Origin: Amycolatopsis eburnea
GTDB lineage: Bacteria > Actinomycetota > Actinomycetes > Mycobacteriales > Pseudonocardiaceae
DNA: 64,000 nt
Assembly: GCF_003937945.1 (NCBI RefSeq)
Contig: NZ_RSEC01000032.1
Coordinates: forward strand, 186,001 to 250,000
Direction of reading: 5' to 3'
Every line of letters begins with the position of its first letter. Position 1 is the stretch's first letter. Positions 8,202 through 21,071 of the stretch are shown here, one piece after another. Both the position numbers and the translations under genes were made by a program. The notes beneath the pieces are model-generated. The model was not told the DNA's origin. It searched no databases and was given only the letters and a program-made list of their open reading frames with translations.

Positions 8202-9467
8202 GTGAGCGAGAGCGTCGGCGAACGCCTGCGTGAGCTGCGCACCGAACGCGGGCTCACGCAACGCGAGCTCGCCGGGCCGCAGTACTCCGCGGCGTACGTG
8301 TCGTCGGTCGAGACCGGCGCGCGGACCCCGTCGGGCGACGCGCTGCGGTTCTTCGCCCGGCAGCTCGGCATCGACCCCGACGAGCTGCTCGGCGGCCGGT
8401 CCCCGCGCGAGCTGCTCGAACTCGACCTCGAGCTGATCGAGACGGCGGAACGGTTCCTGGCAGGCGACGTCCGCCGCGCGGCCCCTCGCATGCAGCGGAT
8501 CCGCCGCCAGGCCGAACGCCTGGACCGGCCGCGGCAGGCCGGGATCGCGCTGCTGTGGCTGGCCGGGTACTCGACGGGCGACGTCCGCACGAAGTACGTC
8601 GCGGAGGCCGAAACGGCGCTGTCGAGCGAGCCGCCGCCGGTGCGGGCGATGGTCGTCCCGCTGCGCGCGGCGGTGCTGTCCGGCTGGGGCGAAGCGCAGT
8701 ATTCCTTGCACCTGCTGGAAACCTGCCACGCGGAGCTGCTGCGCGACGGCTACCCCCAGCCGTCGATGCTGCTGACGCTGCGGGCCTGCCTGGCCGAGCG
8801 GCACCTGCGCCAGGGCGACCTGGAGCGGGCGTCGGAGTACGCGGATTCGGCGCTGCGGCTCACCCGGGGCGGCCCCGCGGTGCTGGCCGAGCTGACCCGC
8901 AGCCACGTCGAGGTGTGCCGCAGCCACCTGGCGGCCGACCGCTTCGCCGACGCGGCCGCGTCCGTCGCCGCGGCTTACGACCTCATGCAGGAACGGGCGC
9001 TGCACCCGGCGATGGCGCACTGCCTGCTGGCCAGGGCCCGCGTCCGCGGCCGGGCGGGCGACGTCGAAGGCGCGCTGGCCGACCTCGCCGCAGCGCGGGA
9101 GACGGCGTGGCCGGACGACGTCCCGGCGATCACCGTCGAGCTGGCGGCCGAGTACCTGGCGGCGGGCCGGCTGGAAACGGCGGCCGCACTGCTCGACCAG
9201 GTCCGCCCCTCGGTCGTGTCGGGCACGGCGCTGGCCGCGGAACTGAAGCTGCAGCTGGGTTCGCTGGCCAGGGCCCGCGGCGACGCCCGGCGCGCGGCCG
9301 AGGACCTGCGCGCCGCCGTCGAGCTGGCCACCGGCCTGGGCGCGCGCGGGGTGCTGGTCCGCGCGCTGCGGCCGTTGAGCGAGCTGCTCGGCGAGACCGG
9401 GAAGCAGGCGGAGGCGGCGGACGTGCTGCGCGACGGGCTCATCGCGCTGGGCGCGGAAGCCGACTGA
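8202..9467 (+). CDS. XRE-type HTH regulator with TPR domain (module 2)
   Basis: The 421-residue paralogue of the regulator at 4561 has HTH_3 at about residues 4-58 (LTQRELAGPQYSAAYVSSVE) and then helical TPR-like repeats (QGDLERASEYADSALRL). The start is GTG at 8202, preceded by a GGAAAGG-like ribosome site and by TACCCT at 8169-8174, inside the preceding terminator arm. The protein sits between two M4 protease genes and is co-oriented with both. Ligand and targets are unknown; the matching DNA in front of both proteases makes them the obvious candidate targets. Confidence 0.82.
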   Translation: MSESVGERLRELRTERGLTQRELAGPQYSAAYVSSVETGARTPSGDALRFFARQLGIDPDELLGGRSPRELLELDLELIETAERFLAGDVRRAAPRMQRIRRQAERLDRPRQAGIALLWLAGYSTGDVRTKYVAEAETALSSEPPPVRAMVVPLRAAVLSGWGEAQYSLHLLETCHAELLRDGYPQPSMLLTLRACLAERHLRQGDLERASEYADSALRLTRGGPAVLAELTRSHVEVCRSHLAADRFADAAASVAAAYDLMQERALHPAMAHCLLARARVRGRAGDVEGALADLAAARETAWPDDVPAITVELAAEYLAAGRLETAAALLDQVRPSVVSGTALAAELKLQLGSLARARGDARRAAEDLRAAVELATGLGARGVLVRALRPLSELLGETGKQAEAADVLRDGLIALGAEAD

Positions 9468-9523
9468 CGTCGTTTTCCCGGTGATCGAGATCATCCGGCG
9501 TTCGGATGGTGTCGGGGACAGTC

Positions 9524-9678
9524 CCTACGAAAGTCGTTCCGGTGCGGATCGCGCGGCGAATCCCCAGCACCGGCGGGGTTTGTACGAATTGACCGGCGAA
9601 TCCGTAACGGGGTGTTGGTCCGTTCGGCGCATTGACGCCCGGAACCGCTGATCCTTTACTCGGATGCGTCCGGACGCA
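9524..9678 (+). promoter_or_regulatory. Promoter region of M4 protease 2
   Basis: CCTACGAAAGTCG (9524-9536) lies 108 bases before -35 TTGACG (9632-9637), a 17-base spacer and -10 TTTACT (9655-9660). The block 9619-9678 shares TCCGTTCGG-CATTGAC, CTTTACTCGGA and GCGTCCGG with 5978-6036. The spacing from the distal box to -35 differs by only 2 bases between copies. Confidence 0.6.
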
Positions 9679-9752
9679 TAGCTCCTGTTGGTCCACGGGA
9701 CACGTCCCCCTTTTCCTTCACCGCACCCATTCTTCGTGGAAGGAAGACCTCG

Positions 9753-13719
<3,967 letters not shown>

Positions 13720-13726
13720 TCCCGGA

Positions 13727-13783
13727 GGGGCGTAGCTTTCACGTGAAAGCTACGCCCCCAGGTGGGCGCTTTCACGTGAAAGC
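13727..13783. terminator. Two CTTTCACGTGAAAG palindromes after the M28 gene
   Basis: A perfect 32-base palindrome (13727-13758) starts 7 bases after the stop codon, and a second palindrome of 16 bases (13768-13783) follows. Both have the core CTTTCACGTGAAAG. They probably serve as the terminator and belong to the same family as the copies near 23750 and 45660. Confidence 0.65.
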
Positions 13784-13788
13784 TACGG

Positions 13789-13800
13789 TTGTCTAGACCA
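13789..13800. promoter_or_regulatory. DasR-type (dre) operator upstream of chitinase
   Basis: TTGTCTAGACCA differs by one base from TGGTCTAGACCA, the core of DasR sites known from Streptomyces chitinase and N-acetylglucosamine genes. It lies 88 bases before the GH18 start. Confidence 0.6.
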
Positions 13801-13887
13801 CCCGTTCGTAGGTAGTCACCGGTTCCCCGCGGCCCATATCGTGATCGGACACGCCGCGTACGCCCCTCAACGACGATGGGAGCCGGT

Positions 13888-14940
13888 ATGTCCGGTCGCA
13901 GAACCCGCCTGTTCGGAACGCTCCTGGCAGCGGTGCTGGCCGTCCCGCTGCTCGTGCCGGCCCCCGCGCAGGGGGCGGTGCAGGCCGACACGTGCGCGGT
14001 GAAACCGCGTCCCGCGGGGAAGGTCCTCCAGGGTTACTGGGAAAACTGGGACGGCGCCGCGAACGGCGTCCACCCCGGCCTGGGCTGGGTCCCGATCACC
14101 GACAGCCGGATGGCCCAGCACGGCTACAACGTCATCAACGCCGCCTTCCCGGTGATCCGCTCCGACGGCACCGTGTTGTGGGAGAACGGGATGGACGCCG
14201 GCGTGAAGGTGTCCACGCCCACCGAGATGTGCGCGGCGAAGGCCGCGGGCGCGACGATCCTGATGTCCATCGGCGGCGCGGCCGCTGGTATAGACCTATC
14301 GTCGTCGACCGTGGCGGACCGGTTCGTCGCCACGGTGGTCCCGATCCTCAAGCAGTACAACTTCGACGGGATCGACATCGACATCGAGACCGGGCTCACC
14401 GGCAGCGGCAACATCAAGACGCTCTCGGCGTCGCAGTCGAACCTGATCCGCATCATCGACGGCGTGCTCGCGCAGATGCCGGCGGGCTTCGGGCTCACGA
14501 TGGCGCCGGAAACCGCGTACGTGACCGGCGGCAGCATCACCTACGGCTCGATCTGGGGCGCGTACCTGCCGATCATCAAGAAGTACGCGGACAACGGCCG
14601 GCTGTGGTGGCTGAACATGCAGTACTACAACGGATCCATGTACGGCTGCGCCGGCGATTCCTACCAGGCCGGGACCGTGCAGGGCTTCACCGTGCAGACG
14701 CAGTGCCTGAACAACGGCCTGGTCGTGCAGGGCACGACGATCCGCGTCCCCTACGACAAGCAGGTCCCGGGCCTGCCCGCGCAGCCCGGCGCGGGCGGCG
14801 GGTACATGTCGCCGAGCCTGGTTTCCCAGGCGTGGCGGTCGGTTCCGGGGATCAAGGGCCTGATGGACTGGTCGATCAACTGGGACGGCTCGAAGGGCTG
14901 GACGTTCGGCGACAACGTCAAGTCGTTGCAGGGCCGGTAG
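13888..14940 (+). CDS. Secreted GH18 chitinase
   Basis: The 350-residue protein has a signal peptide ending near AQGA and a single GH18 TIM barrel. The catalytic signature DGIDIDIE fits DxxDxDxE, with the last Glu as proton donor; SIGG precedes it. It has no CBM or fibronectin domain, so it is a compact single-domain enzyme. The second ATG (13888) is preferred over 13876 because GGGAG sits 5 bases before it. A dre-like box upstream suggests repression by DasR and release by glucosamine-6-phosphate. Codons ATA and CTA near 14290 are unusual for this DNA. Confidence 0.9.
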   Translation: MSGRRTRLFGTLLAAVLAVPLLVPAPAQGAVQADTCAVKPRPAGKVLQGYWENWDGAANGVHPGLGWVPITDSRMAQHGYNVINAAFPVIRSDGTVLWENGMDAGVKVSTPTEMCAAKAAGATILMSIGGAAAGIDLSSSTVADRFVATVVPILKQYNFDGIDIDIETGLTGSGNIKTLSASQSNLIRIIDGVLAQMPAGFGLTMAPETAYVTGGSITYGSIWGAYLPIIKKYADNGRLWWLNMQYYNGSMYGCAGDSYQAGTVQGFTVQTQCLNNGLVVQGTTIRVPYDKQVPGLPAQPGAGGGYMSPSLVSQAWRSVPGIKGLMDWSINWDGSKGWTFGDNVKSLQGR

Positions 14941-14941
14941 T

Positions 14942-15751
14942 TCAGGAGTCGCCCGCCGGGATGGGGTCGTCGTACTCCCCCGGCGGGCCGGCGTATTCGC
15001 GGCCGCCGCCGTCCGGGAACGGCCAGGGGTTCGGGACGCAGCCGTGCAGCCCGAGCGTCTGCTGCTCCATCACCGGCGCTGGCCGCCCCGGGCCGGGGCA
15101 CAGCTCGTGGCCCTGGCCGAGCCGGTGCCCGGTCTCGTGCGTGACCATGTACTGGCGGTAGACGTCGAGCGAGGCCCCGTAGTTCGGCACGGCGTTGGCC
15201 CAGCGGGCGACGTTGAGCACGACGTTGCTGCCGTTGCGGCAGGACGTGTAGCTGTCCGGCGTGCCCCCGCACAGCTTGTCGCGGCTGGCGGGCGTGGCCA
15301 GGTAGATCGTGAAGTCGGCGCTGTCGGTGGGACCGACCTGCTGCAGCCGCCACTGCCCGCCGGCGGTCCAGCCGCGGGGGTCGCCGAGGATGCCGCGGAT
15401 CTTCTTGGCGAAGTCGGCGGGCCCGACGCCGTCGATGTCGGTTTCGAGCGCGATCCGGTACCGCATCAGGCGGCCTTGGGTGCCGGCGACCTCGTCGCTG
15501 CCCGGAGTGAACATCCACTGCCCGGACCCGGTCCGCGGGAAGGTGATGGCCACCTCGACGGGCGCGGCCTGCGTCACGGGCGCAGCGGGTTCCTCGGGCG
15601 GCGGCGGCAACGCGGTCGCCTCCCCGATGGCGGTGAGGATCGGCCCGGCCGCGGGCGCCGCCACCGGCTGCCCCTCACAGGCAGTGAGCACCACGGCCAC
15701 CGCCACGGCGAGCACGCCGGCAAGCGCGGCTCGGCCAGCGGTTTTGGGCAT
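14942..15751 (-). CDS. DUF3152 lipoprotein with metzincin-like motif
   Basis: The 269-residue protein has an LTAC lipobox (lipid-anchored Cys near residue 25), a Pro/Ala-rich linker and a DUF3152 domain. HETGHRLGQGHE fits the HExxHxxGxxH metzincin zinc signature, so it may be a surface metallopeptidase, though the family has no assigned activity that I know. The start at 15751 is chosen over 15778 because GGGGAGGA lies just upstream. It converges with the chitinase with 1 base between stops. Confidence 0.8.
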   Translation of the reverse strand: MPKTAGRAALAGVLAVAVAVVLTACEGQPVAAPAAGPILTAIGEATALPPPPEEPAAPVTQAAPVEVAITFPRTGSGQWMFTPGSDEVAGTQGRLMRYRIALETDIDGVGPADFAKKIRGILGDPRGWTAGGQWRLQQVGPTDSADFTIYLATPASRDKLCGGTPDSYTSCRNGSNVVLNVARWANAVPNYGASLDVYRQYMVTHETGHRLGQGHELCPGPGRPAPVMEQQTLGLHGCVPNPWPFPDGGGREYAGPPGEYDDPIPAGDS

Positions 15752-15877
15752 GGGTCCTCCCCGGGTGCGCGGCTTCACCAGTGGATACGGGCGAGGACGG
15801 CGAAAAGTTGCGGTGACGTCTGGCGACGCTGCGTCACCGCAGCTCAGGATGGGCGAGTGTGACGACGGCCACAGCGC

Positions 15878-16948
15878 TCAGCCCAGGAACTTGCGCAGCA
15901 CCTCCGCGACCTGACGGATCTCCGCCGTCCGGACGTTCTCCTGCTGCGTGTGCGCCAGCGTCGGGTTGCCCGGGCCGAAGTTCACCGCCGGCATGCCCAG
16001 CGCCGCGAAGCGGGCCACGTCCGTCCAGCCGAGCTTCGCCGCCGCGCGGCCGCCCGCCGCCGTCACCAGTTCCGCCGCCGCCGGGGCCGAGAGGCCCGGC
16101 AGCGCTCCCGGGGACAGGTCCACAACGGACAGTTCGTAGCCGTCGAACACCTCGCGCAGGTGGCGTTCCGCCGCTTCCGGGGAGCGGTCCGGGGCGAAGC
16201 GGTGGTTCACCGTCAGCACCGCCGCGTCCGGGACGACGTTGCCCGCCACCCCGCCGCTGATCGCGGTCGCCTGGAGGCCCTCGCGGTAGGTCAGGCCGTC
16301 GATGTCGACGATCCGCGGCTCGTACTCGGCCAGCCGCCGCAGGGGGCCGGCCAGCGCGTGGATCGCGTTCTCGCCCATCCACGCCCGCGCCGTGTGCGCG
16401 CGCTTCCCGGTGAACCGCAGCTCGACGCGCATCGTGCCCTGGCAGCCGGCCTCGATGACGCCGTTCGACGGCTCGCCGACGATCGCCAGGTCGCCCGCCA
16501 GCCACTCCGGCAGCTCGCGCTCGATCCGGCCGAGGCCGTTCTTGACCGCCTCGACCTCTTCGTTGTCGTAGAAGACGAAGGTGACGTCGTGCTTCGGCGA
16601 CGGCAGCGTCGCGGCCAGGTGCAGGAAGACGGCGTCGCCGCCCTTCATGTCGACCGAGCCGAGGCCGTGCAGGACCTCGTCGTCGCCGGTGCCTTCGCGC
16701 CGCGACGGGAAGTTGCCGTTCTCCGGCACGGTGTCCAGGTGCCCGGCGAGCACGACCCGCGAGCCGCGGCCGAGGTTCGTGCGCGCGAGGACGGCGTCGC
16801 CGTTGCGGACGACCTCGAGGTGCGGTGCCTGTTCCTGAAGCGCTTCCTGCACCAGCGTCGCGAGCTCGGCTTCCGAACCGGACACGCTGAAGACGTCCAC
16901 GAGGGCCGCGGTCAGGTCGACGGGATCGGCGCGCAGGTCGAGGCTCAT
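15878..16948 (-). CDS. dapE: Succinyl-diaminopimelate desuccinylase
   Basis: The 356-residue M20-family enzyme hydrolyses N-succinyl-LL-diaminopimelate to LL-DAP in lysine and peptidoglycan synthesis. Visible metal-site features are GHLDTVP (His, Asp), [19 protein letters not shown] (catalytic Glu) and IVGEPS. ATG at 16948 is used rather than GTG 16957 because TAGCGT on the minus strand lies 7 bases upstream, a leaderless layout. It is divergent from a lipoprotein gene and dapD, placing two succinylase-branch steps side by side. Confidence 0.93.
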   Translation of the reverse strand: MSLDLRADPVDLTAALVDVFSVSGSEAELATLVQEALQEQAPHLEVVRNGDAVLARTNLGRGSRVVLAGHLDTVPENGNFPSRREGTGDDEVLHGLGSVDMKGGDAVFLHLAATLPSPKHDVTFVFYDNEEVEAVKNGLGRIERELPEWLAGDLAIVGEPSNGVIEAGCQGTMRVELRFTGKRAHTARAWMGENAIHALAGPLRRLAEYEPRIVDIDGLTYREGLQATAISGGVAGNVVPDAAVLTVNHRFAPDRSPEAAERHLREVFDGYELSVVDLSPGALPGLSAPAAAELVTAAGGRAAAKLGWTDVARFAALGMPAVNFGPGNPTLAHTQQENVRTAEIRQVAEVLRKFLG

Positions 16949-16955
16949 GCCCGGC

Positions 16956-16965
16956 ACGCTACCGT
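16956..16965. promoter_or_regulatory. Overlapping divergent -10 elements (dapE / lipoprotein)
   Basis: ACGCTACCGT carries a plus-strand TACCGT (16960-16965, 6 bases before GTG 16972) and a minus-strand TAGCGT (16961-16956, 7 bases before ATG 16948). The two hexamers share the TA step, and both transcripts would be leaderless. Confidence 0.6.
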
Positions 16966-16971
16966 GAGGGT

Positions 16972-17400
16972 GTGCGTAGGTTCGGAGTCGCCGTCGGCGG
17001 CGCGTTGCTGGTCCTGGTCCTGTCCGGCTGCGGCAGCGAAGCGGGCCCGACGCCCAAGCGGGGCGGCGAGCCGGGCCCGGACGCGCTCCCGACGAAGCTC
17101 GACGCGCTGACCGCCGACCAGTGCTACGCGAGCCCCCGCACGCAGCTGCCGAAGGGCTGTGAGAAGTACGTCACGGAGGTCGGCAACGTCCCGGGCGCGG
17201 CCCGCAAGCGCGCGGACGACCGCGACCCGCGGCTGGTCGCCGAAGCGGACAAGCTCGACACCGCCGTGAAGGCGTTCCGCAGCGCGGGCTGCACGATCGT
17301 GCCGGACCCGGGCGGTCCCTGCACCCAGGCGCTCGCCGACATCGCCGGCGCGCTGAGCGACCTGAAGAAGCAGGTAGACGCGCAGCCCACGAGTGGTTGA
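16972..17400 (+). CDS. Small putative lipoprotein
   Basis: The 142-residue protein has a lipobox LSGC at about residues 18-21, then a Gly/Pro-rich stretch and a helical region with four further Cys residues (in DQCYAS, KGCEKY, AGCTIV and GPCTQA), which could form two disulfides outside the membrane. I do not recognise the family. The GTG start is fixed by the leaderless -10 box. It is followed after 28 bases by dapD, which has its own -10 box, so co-transcription is not required. Confidence 0.7.
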   Translation: MRRFGVAVGGALLVLVLSGCGSEAGPTPKRGGEPGPDALPTKLDALTADQCYASPRTQLPKGCEKYVTEVGNVPGAARKRADDRDPRLVAEADKLDTAVKAFRSAGCTIVPDPGGPCTQALADIAGALSDLKKQVDAQPTSG

Positions 17401-17428
17401 TCCGCGTCACTCCACTACGGTGAGGGCC

Positions 17429-18412
17429 GTGAGCGAGCAGAGCCCGAACCCCGAAACGACCGGCGCCAGCGGCGTCGGGCTGGCCACCGTCGCGACCGAC
17501 GGGACGGTCCTCGACACCTGGTACCCGCAGCCCAAGCTCGTCGAGGGTGGCACGCCCGGCACCGAGCGCCTGAGCGCGGCGGAAGCCACCGAGCTCCTCG
17601 GCGAAGCGGCCGCGGGCCTGCTCGGCCCGGACACCGACCGCGGGGTCGAGGTCGTCGCCGTCCGGACCACGATCGGCAGGCTCGCCGACGCCCCGGCCGA
17701 CACGCACGACATGTACCTGCGGCTGCACCTGCTCTCGCACCGGCTGGTCCGGCCGCACGGCCAGAACCTCGACGGCATGTTCGGCCTGCTGGCCAACGTC
17801 GTGTGGACCAACCACGGCCCGTGCCCGGTCGAAGGCTTCGAGCAGACGCGCCTGCGGCTGCGGGCGCGCGGCACGGTCACCGTGTACAGCGTGGACAAGT
17901 TCCCGCGGATGGTCGACTACGTCCTGCCGTCCGGCGTCCGGATCGGCGACGCCGACCGCGTCCGGCTCGGCGCCCACCTGGCGTCCGGCACCACGGTCAT
18001 GCACGAGGGCTTCGTCAACTTCAACGCCGGCACGCTCGGCGCGTCCATGGTCGAAGGCCGGATCTCGGCCGGCGTGGTCGTCGGCGACGGCTCGGACGTC
18101 GGCGGCGGCGCGTCGATCATGGGCACGCTCTCGGGCGGCGGCAAGGAGACGATCTCGCTGGGCGAGCGCTGCCTGATCGGCGCGAACGGCGGCATCGGCA
18201 TCTCCCTGGGCGACGACTCGGTCGTCGAGGCCGGCCTGTACGTGACGGCGGGGACGAAGGTCGTCGTCGAGGGCAAGGTCGTGAAGGCCCTCGAGCTCAA
18301 CGGCATTTCCGGCGCGGTGTTCCGCCGCAACTCGGGCACCGGCGCGGTCGAGGTCGTGCCGCGGACGGGCACCGGGGTCGAGCTGAACGCGATGCTGCAC
18401 GCCAACGACTGA
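17429..18412 (+). CDS. dapD: Tetrahydrodipicolinate N-succinyltransferase
   Basis: The 327-residue actinobacterial-type DapD transfers succinyl from succinyl-CoA to tetrahydrodipicolinate, the step opening the succinylase branch. The C-terminal half is a left-handed beta helix with hexapeptide-like repeats ([33 protein letters not shown]). TACGGT at 17416-17421 lies 7 bases before GTG 17429, so the gene is leaderless and the earlier in-frame GTG at 17393 is rejected. Product of this enzyme is later handled by DapC and DapE, both in the window. Confidence 0.93.
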   Translation: MSEQSPNPETTGASGVGLATVATDGTVLDTWYPQPKLVEGGTPGTERLSAAEATELLGEAAAGLLGPDTDRGVEVVAVRTTIGRLADAPADTHDMYLRLHLLSHRLVRPHGQNLDGMFGLLANVVWTNHGPCPVEGFEQTRLRLRARGTVTVYSVDKFPRMVDYVLPSGVRIGDADRVRLGAHLASGTTVMHEGFVNFNAGTLGASMVEGRISAGVVVGDGSDVGGGASIMGTLSGGGKETISLGERCLIGANGGIGISLGDDSVVEAGLYVTAGTKVVVEGKVVKALELNGISGAVFRRNSGTGAVEVVPRTGTGVELNAMLHAND

Positions 18413-18440
18413 GCGCGTTCGTTCACCTACCATTCATGAG

Positions 18441-19370
18441 GTGACCACCGAATCGTTGCCTCGCACCCCGGCCGAGCTGGGCCTGCCCGACGCACCGGTG
18501 GAAGCCGGGCCCGCCGACCCGGCCGGGCACCACGTGCGGGCCAAGCTCGACCGGGAGATCCGCGCCCTGCTCGCGTACGAACCGGGCACGCGATCGGGCG
18601 CGGACCCCGAGGACCTGCACCAGATGCGCGTCGCCCTGCGGCGGATGCGCAGCGTGCTCAAGCTGTCCGGCCGGCTGGTCGGCGACGGCGCCGAGCCGGT
18701 GCGCGCGGAACTCGGCTGGCTCGGGCAGTCGCTCGGCGAGGTGCGTGACTACGACGTCCTGATCGGGCACCTGCGCGAGGTCATCGCCGACTTCGAGGTC
18801 CGCGACCAGGCCGCCGGGCACCGCCTGGTGTCCCGGTTCGTGACCGAGCGCGCGGCGGCGAAACGGCGGCTGACCCAGGCCCTGACCAGCGCCCGCTACT
18901 CGACGTTGCTGCGCGAGGTCAGCCTGCTGACCCGGTCGACGGCCGAGGTGCCCGACCAGCCGCACGACCTGGTCGGCGGGCTCGCGAAGCCGCACCGCAA
19001 GCTCGCCAAGGCCGTCCGCGCGCTGCCCGCCGACCCGCCGGACGACGACCTGCACGCCCTGCGCATCCACGGCAAGAAGCTGCGCTACGCCGCCGAGCTG
19101 GCCCAGACGTCGGCGAAGAAGAAGCGCGCGAAGCGGATCAAGGCCCTGATCAAGGCGACCAAGGACTTCCAGACGGTGCTGGGCGACCACCAGGACGCGG
19201 TCATCGCGGCCGAGCGGATGCGCGCGGTGCTGGCGACGGCCGACGGCGAGGTCGGCTTCGTCGCCGGCCGCATCGCCGAGCGCGAGCTGGCCCGCCGCGC
19301 CGAGGCCCGCGCGGCCTGGCGGGCTTCCTGGGCGGCGGTGGATCGCGCCGCGAAGGCCCTGCACGCCTGA
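18441..19370 (+). CDS. CHAD domain protein
   Basis: The 309-residue all-helical protein carries the CHAD domain, with conserved basic and histidine residues (LHQMRVALRRMRS near residue 55, LHALRIHGKKLRY near 200). CHAD proteins bind inorganic polyphosphate. No CYTH triphosphatase domain is fused here, unlike many relatives. GTG at 18441 follows TACCAT (18428-18433) by 7 bases, again leaderless. A perfect palindrome begins one base after the stop codon. Confidence 0.85.
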   Translation: MTTESLPRTPAELGLPDAPVEAGPADPAGHHVRAKLDREIRALLAYEPGTRSGADPEDLHQMRVALRRMRSVLKLSGRLVGDGAEPVRAELGWLGQSLGEVRDYDVLIGHLREVIADFEVRDQAAGHRLVSRFVTERAAAKRRLTQALTSARYSTLLREVSLLTRSTAEVPDQPHDLVGGLAKPHRKLAKAVRALPADPPDDDLHALRIHGKKLRYAAELAQTSAKKKRAKRIKALIKATKDFQTVLGDHQDAVIAAERMRAVLATADGEVGFVAGRIAERELARRAEARAAWRASWAAVDRAAKALHA

Positions 19371-19371
19371 G

Positions 19372-19394
19372 GTCTTGAATGAGTCATTCAAGAC
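19372..19394. terminator. 23-base palindrome after the CHAD gene
   Basis: GTCTTGAATGA and TCATTCAAGAC flank a central G, giving a perfect 11-base-armed palindrome one base after the stop codon. It probably ends transcription. Confidence 0.6.
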
Positions 19395-19473
19395 ATCGCA
19401 GGCCCGCGCGGCACCACTCGCCACGGCCGGCGCCGGTGGGCCGGACCGGCCGGGGCCCCGGCTGCCCGCACGT

Positions 19474-19522
19474 CATGAAAGGGTCGTTCACCTCGCCTGA
19501 CGACATGAACGACCCTTTCATG
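19474..19522. terminator. Perfect 17-base hairpin between convergent genes
   Basis: CATGAAAGGGTCGTTCA (19474-19490) and its exact complement (19506-19522) enclose a 15-base loop between the CHAD and monooxygenase genes. It could terminate both directions. Confidence 0.65.
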
Positions 19523-19583
19523 GCAGTTCGGCCGCCCCCAGACCGGCGCGGCCGCCGGGTGCGGCGCGGGCGGGATGTCGTGA

Positions 19584-20990
19584 TCAGGACATCGACCAGA
19601 CGTACCCGTCCGGCCGGATGAGCACGCGCCGACCGGCCGAAGCCTCGTAAGCCGCGTATGCGTGGCCGCCGTCGTCGACCAGGTCCGTGCCCGTCGCCAC
19701 GCTTCCCGCCGGCAGGATCCGGTACCCCGAGGTCTCGCCCTCGCCGAACACCAGCTCCGTCGAGTGCGGGCCGCGGAACAGCTCGAACAGCCGGACCCGC
19801 TTGCCGTTCGCGTCGACCAGCGGCGCGTCCGGTGCCCGGTCGCCCGGCCGCAGCTCGCCCGTTCCCGGCGGGGACAGCGGGCCGCCGCGGTAGCCGACGT
19901 CCAGCTGCTGGGTGTCCTCGCCGCGGCGGTGGGCGTCCTCGTCGCCGTCGACGTACTTCTGCAGCAGCGCCGTCGAGACGCCGAGCACGCGGGCCGCGAC
20001 CGCGCGCCGCTCCGGCTCGTAGCTGTCGAGCAGCTCGGGAGCGCCGTCGGCGAGCTTCCAGCCCAGGTTGTAGCCGTCCTGGACGCCGGTGTTGAGGCCC
20101 TGGCCGCCGGTCGGCGGGTGGACGTGCGCCGCGTCGCCGGCCAGGAACACGCGGCCGTCGCGGAAGCGCTCCGCGAGCCGGACGTTCGGCCGCCACACCG
20201 TCGACCAGGCCAGGTCGGACAGCTTGACCGTGCCGCCGCTGAGCACGTCGAGCCGGGCCTGCACCGCGGGCAACGCCGTTTCGACGTCGGTCTCGCCGTC
20301 GCCGAGCGAGGCGCCGAACTGGAAGTGCGGGGTCCCCGGCAGCGGGCTGAACATCATGCCGTTCATCGGTTCGTCCGGCGTCGCGAACCAGTGGCCGTAC
20401 GCGCGGTCGAGCCCGTCGGCCCGGACGTCGCCGAGCAGCATCCGGATCGACTCGTCGGTGGTGCCCTCGAACGCGATCCCCAGCGCCTTGCGCACGAAGC
20501 TCTTCCCGCCGTCGGCGCCGACCAGGTACGCCGCCCGCACGGTCTCGCCCGTGCTCAGCGTGGCCGTGACGCCGTCGGGGTCCTGCTCGAACCCGGTCAG
20601 CGCGGTGTTCAGCTCGACGCGCACGCCGAATTCGGCCAGCCGGTCGCGCAGGATGCCCTCGGTCTGCGACTGGCCGAGGAACCAGCCGGTCGGGTACGGC
20701 GTCGACGGCGTCGGCTCGACCGGGTCGAACATCATCCGCTCGCCGACCACCGCACCGCCGAGGTGGATCTTCATCGGCACCGGCGCCATGCCCGCGGCCA
20801 GCACGGCGTCGAGCACGCCGATGTCCTCGAACACCTCCAGCGTGCGCGGCTGCATGCCGTCGCCGCGCGAGCCGACGAAGTACGCCTCCGCCTTGTCGAT
20901 GATCCGCACGGGGACGTCGCGCCGCGCCAGCTCGATGGCCAGCGTCAGCCCGGTCGGTCCCGCCCCCGCGATCAGCACCCGTGTGTCCAT
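19584..20990 (-). CDS. FAD-dependent aromatic monooxygenase
   Basis: The 468-residue flavoprotein of the PHBH fold has an N-terminal GAGPTG dinucleotide-binding motif, a VGADGGKS motif (near residue 165) and GRVFLAGDAAHVHPPTGGQG (near 280), which binds FAD ribityl. The C-terminal thioredoxin-like domain is typical of the phenol/polyketide/rifampicin hydroxylase group. The substrate cannot be told from sequence. The gene is divergent from a TetR regulator with two inverted repeats between them, so its substrate or a related aromatic is probably the inducer. Confidence 0.88.
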   Translation of the reverse strand: MDTRVLIAGAGPTGLTLAIELARRDVPVRIIDKAEAYFVGSRGDGMQPRTLEVFEDIGVLDAVLAAGMAPVPMKIHLGGAVVGERMMFDPVEPTPSTPYPTGWFLGQSQTEGILRDRLAEFGVRVELNTALTGFEQDPDGVTATLSTGETVRAAYLVGADGGKSFVRKALGIAFEGTTDESIRMLLGDVRADGLDRAYGHWFATPDEPMNGMMFSPLPGTPHFQFGASLGDGETDVETALPAVQARLDVLSGGTVKLSDLAWSTVWRPNVRLAERFRDGRVFLAGDAAHVHPPTGGQGLNTGVQDGYNLGWKLADGAPELLDSYEPERRAVAARVLGVSTALLQKYVDGDEDAHRRGEDTQQLDVGYRGGPLSPPGTGELRPGDRAPDAPLVDANGKRVRLFELFRGPHSTELVFGEGETSGYRILPAGSVATGTDLVDDGGHAYAAYEASAGRRVLIRPDGYVWSMS

Positions 20991-21003
20991 GTCATCCTCC
21001 CAG

Positions 21004-21032
21004 TGAATTGCTATTCAGTGAATCTGGATTCA
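21004..21032. promoter_or_regulatory. Tandem TetR-type operators
   Basis: TGAATTGCTATTCA (21004-21017) and TGAATCTGGATTCA (21019-21032) are two 14-base inverted repeats 15 bases apart between the divergent monooxygenase and TetR genes. Both have TGAAT/ATTCA half-sites, which suits two dimers on one DNA face. Confidence 0.7.
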
Positions 21033-21071
21033 GAATGGCGCTGCTAGCGTCCCGTGTCAAGGGAGGTGCCG

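Noticed and set aside
6048-9494. A 1148-codon minus-strand open frame across the first protease and second regulator
   Set aside because: It is antisense to two genes with clear family motifs, has Arg/Gly/Ala-rich composition typical of high-GC shadow frames, and shows no domain.
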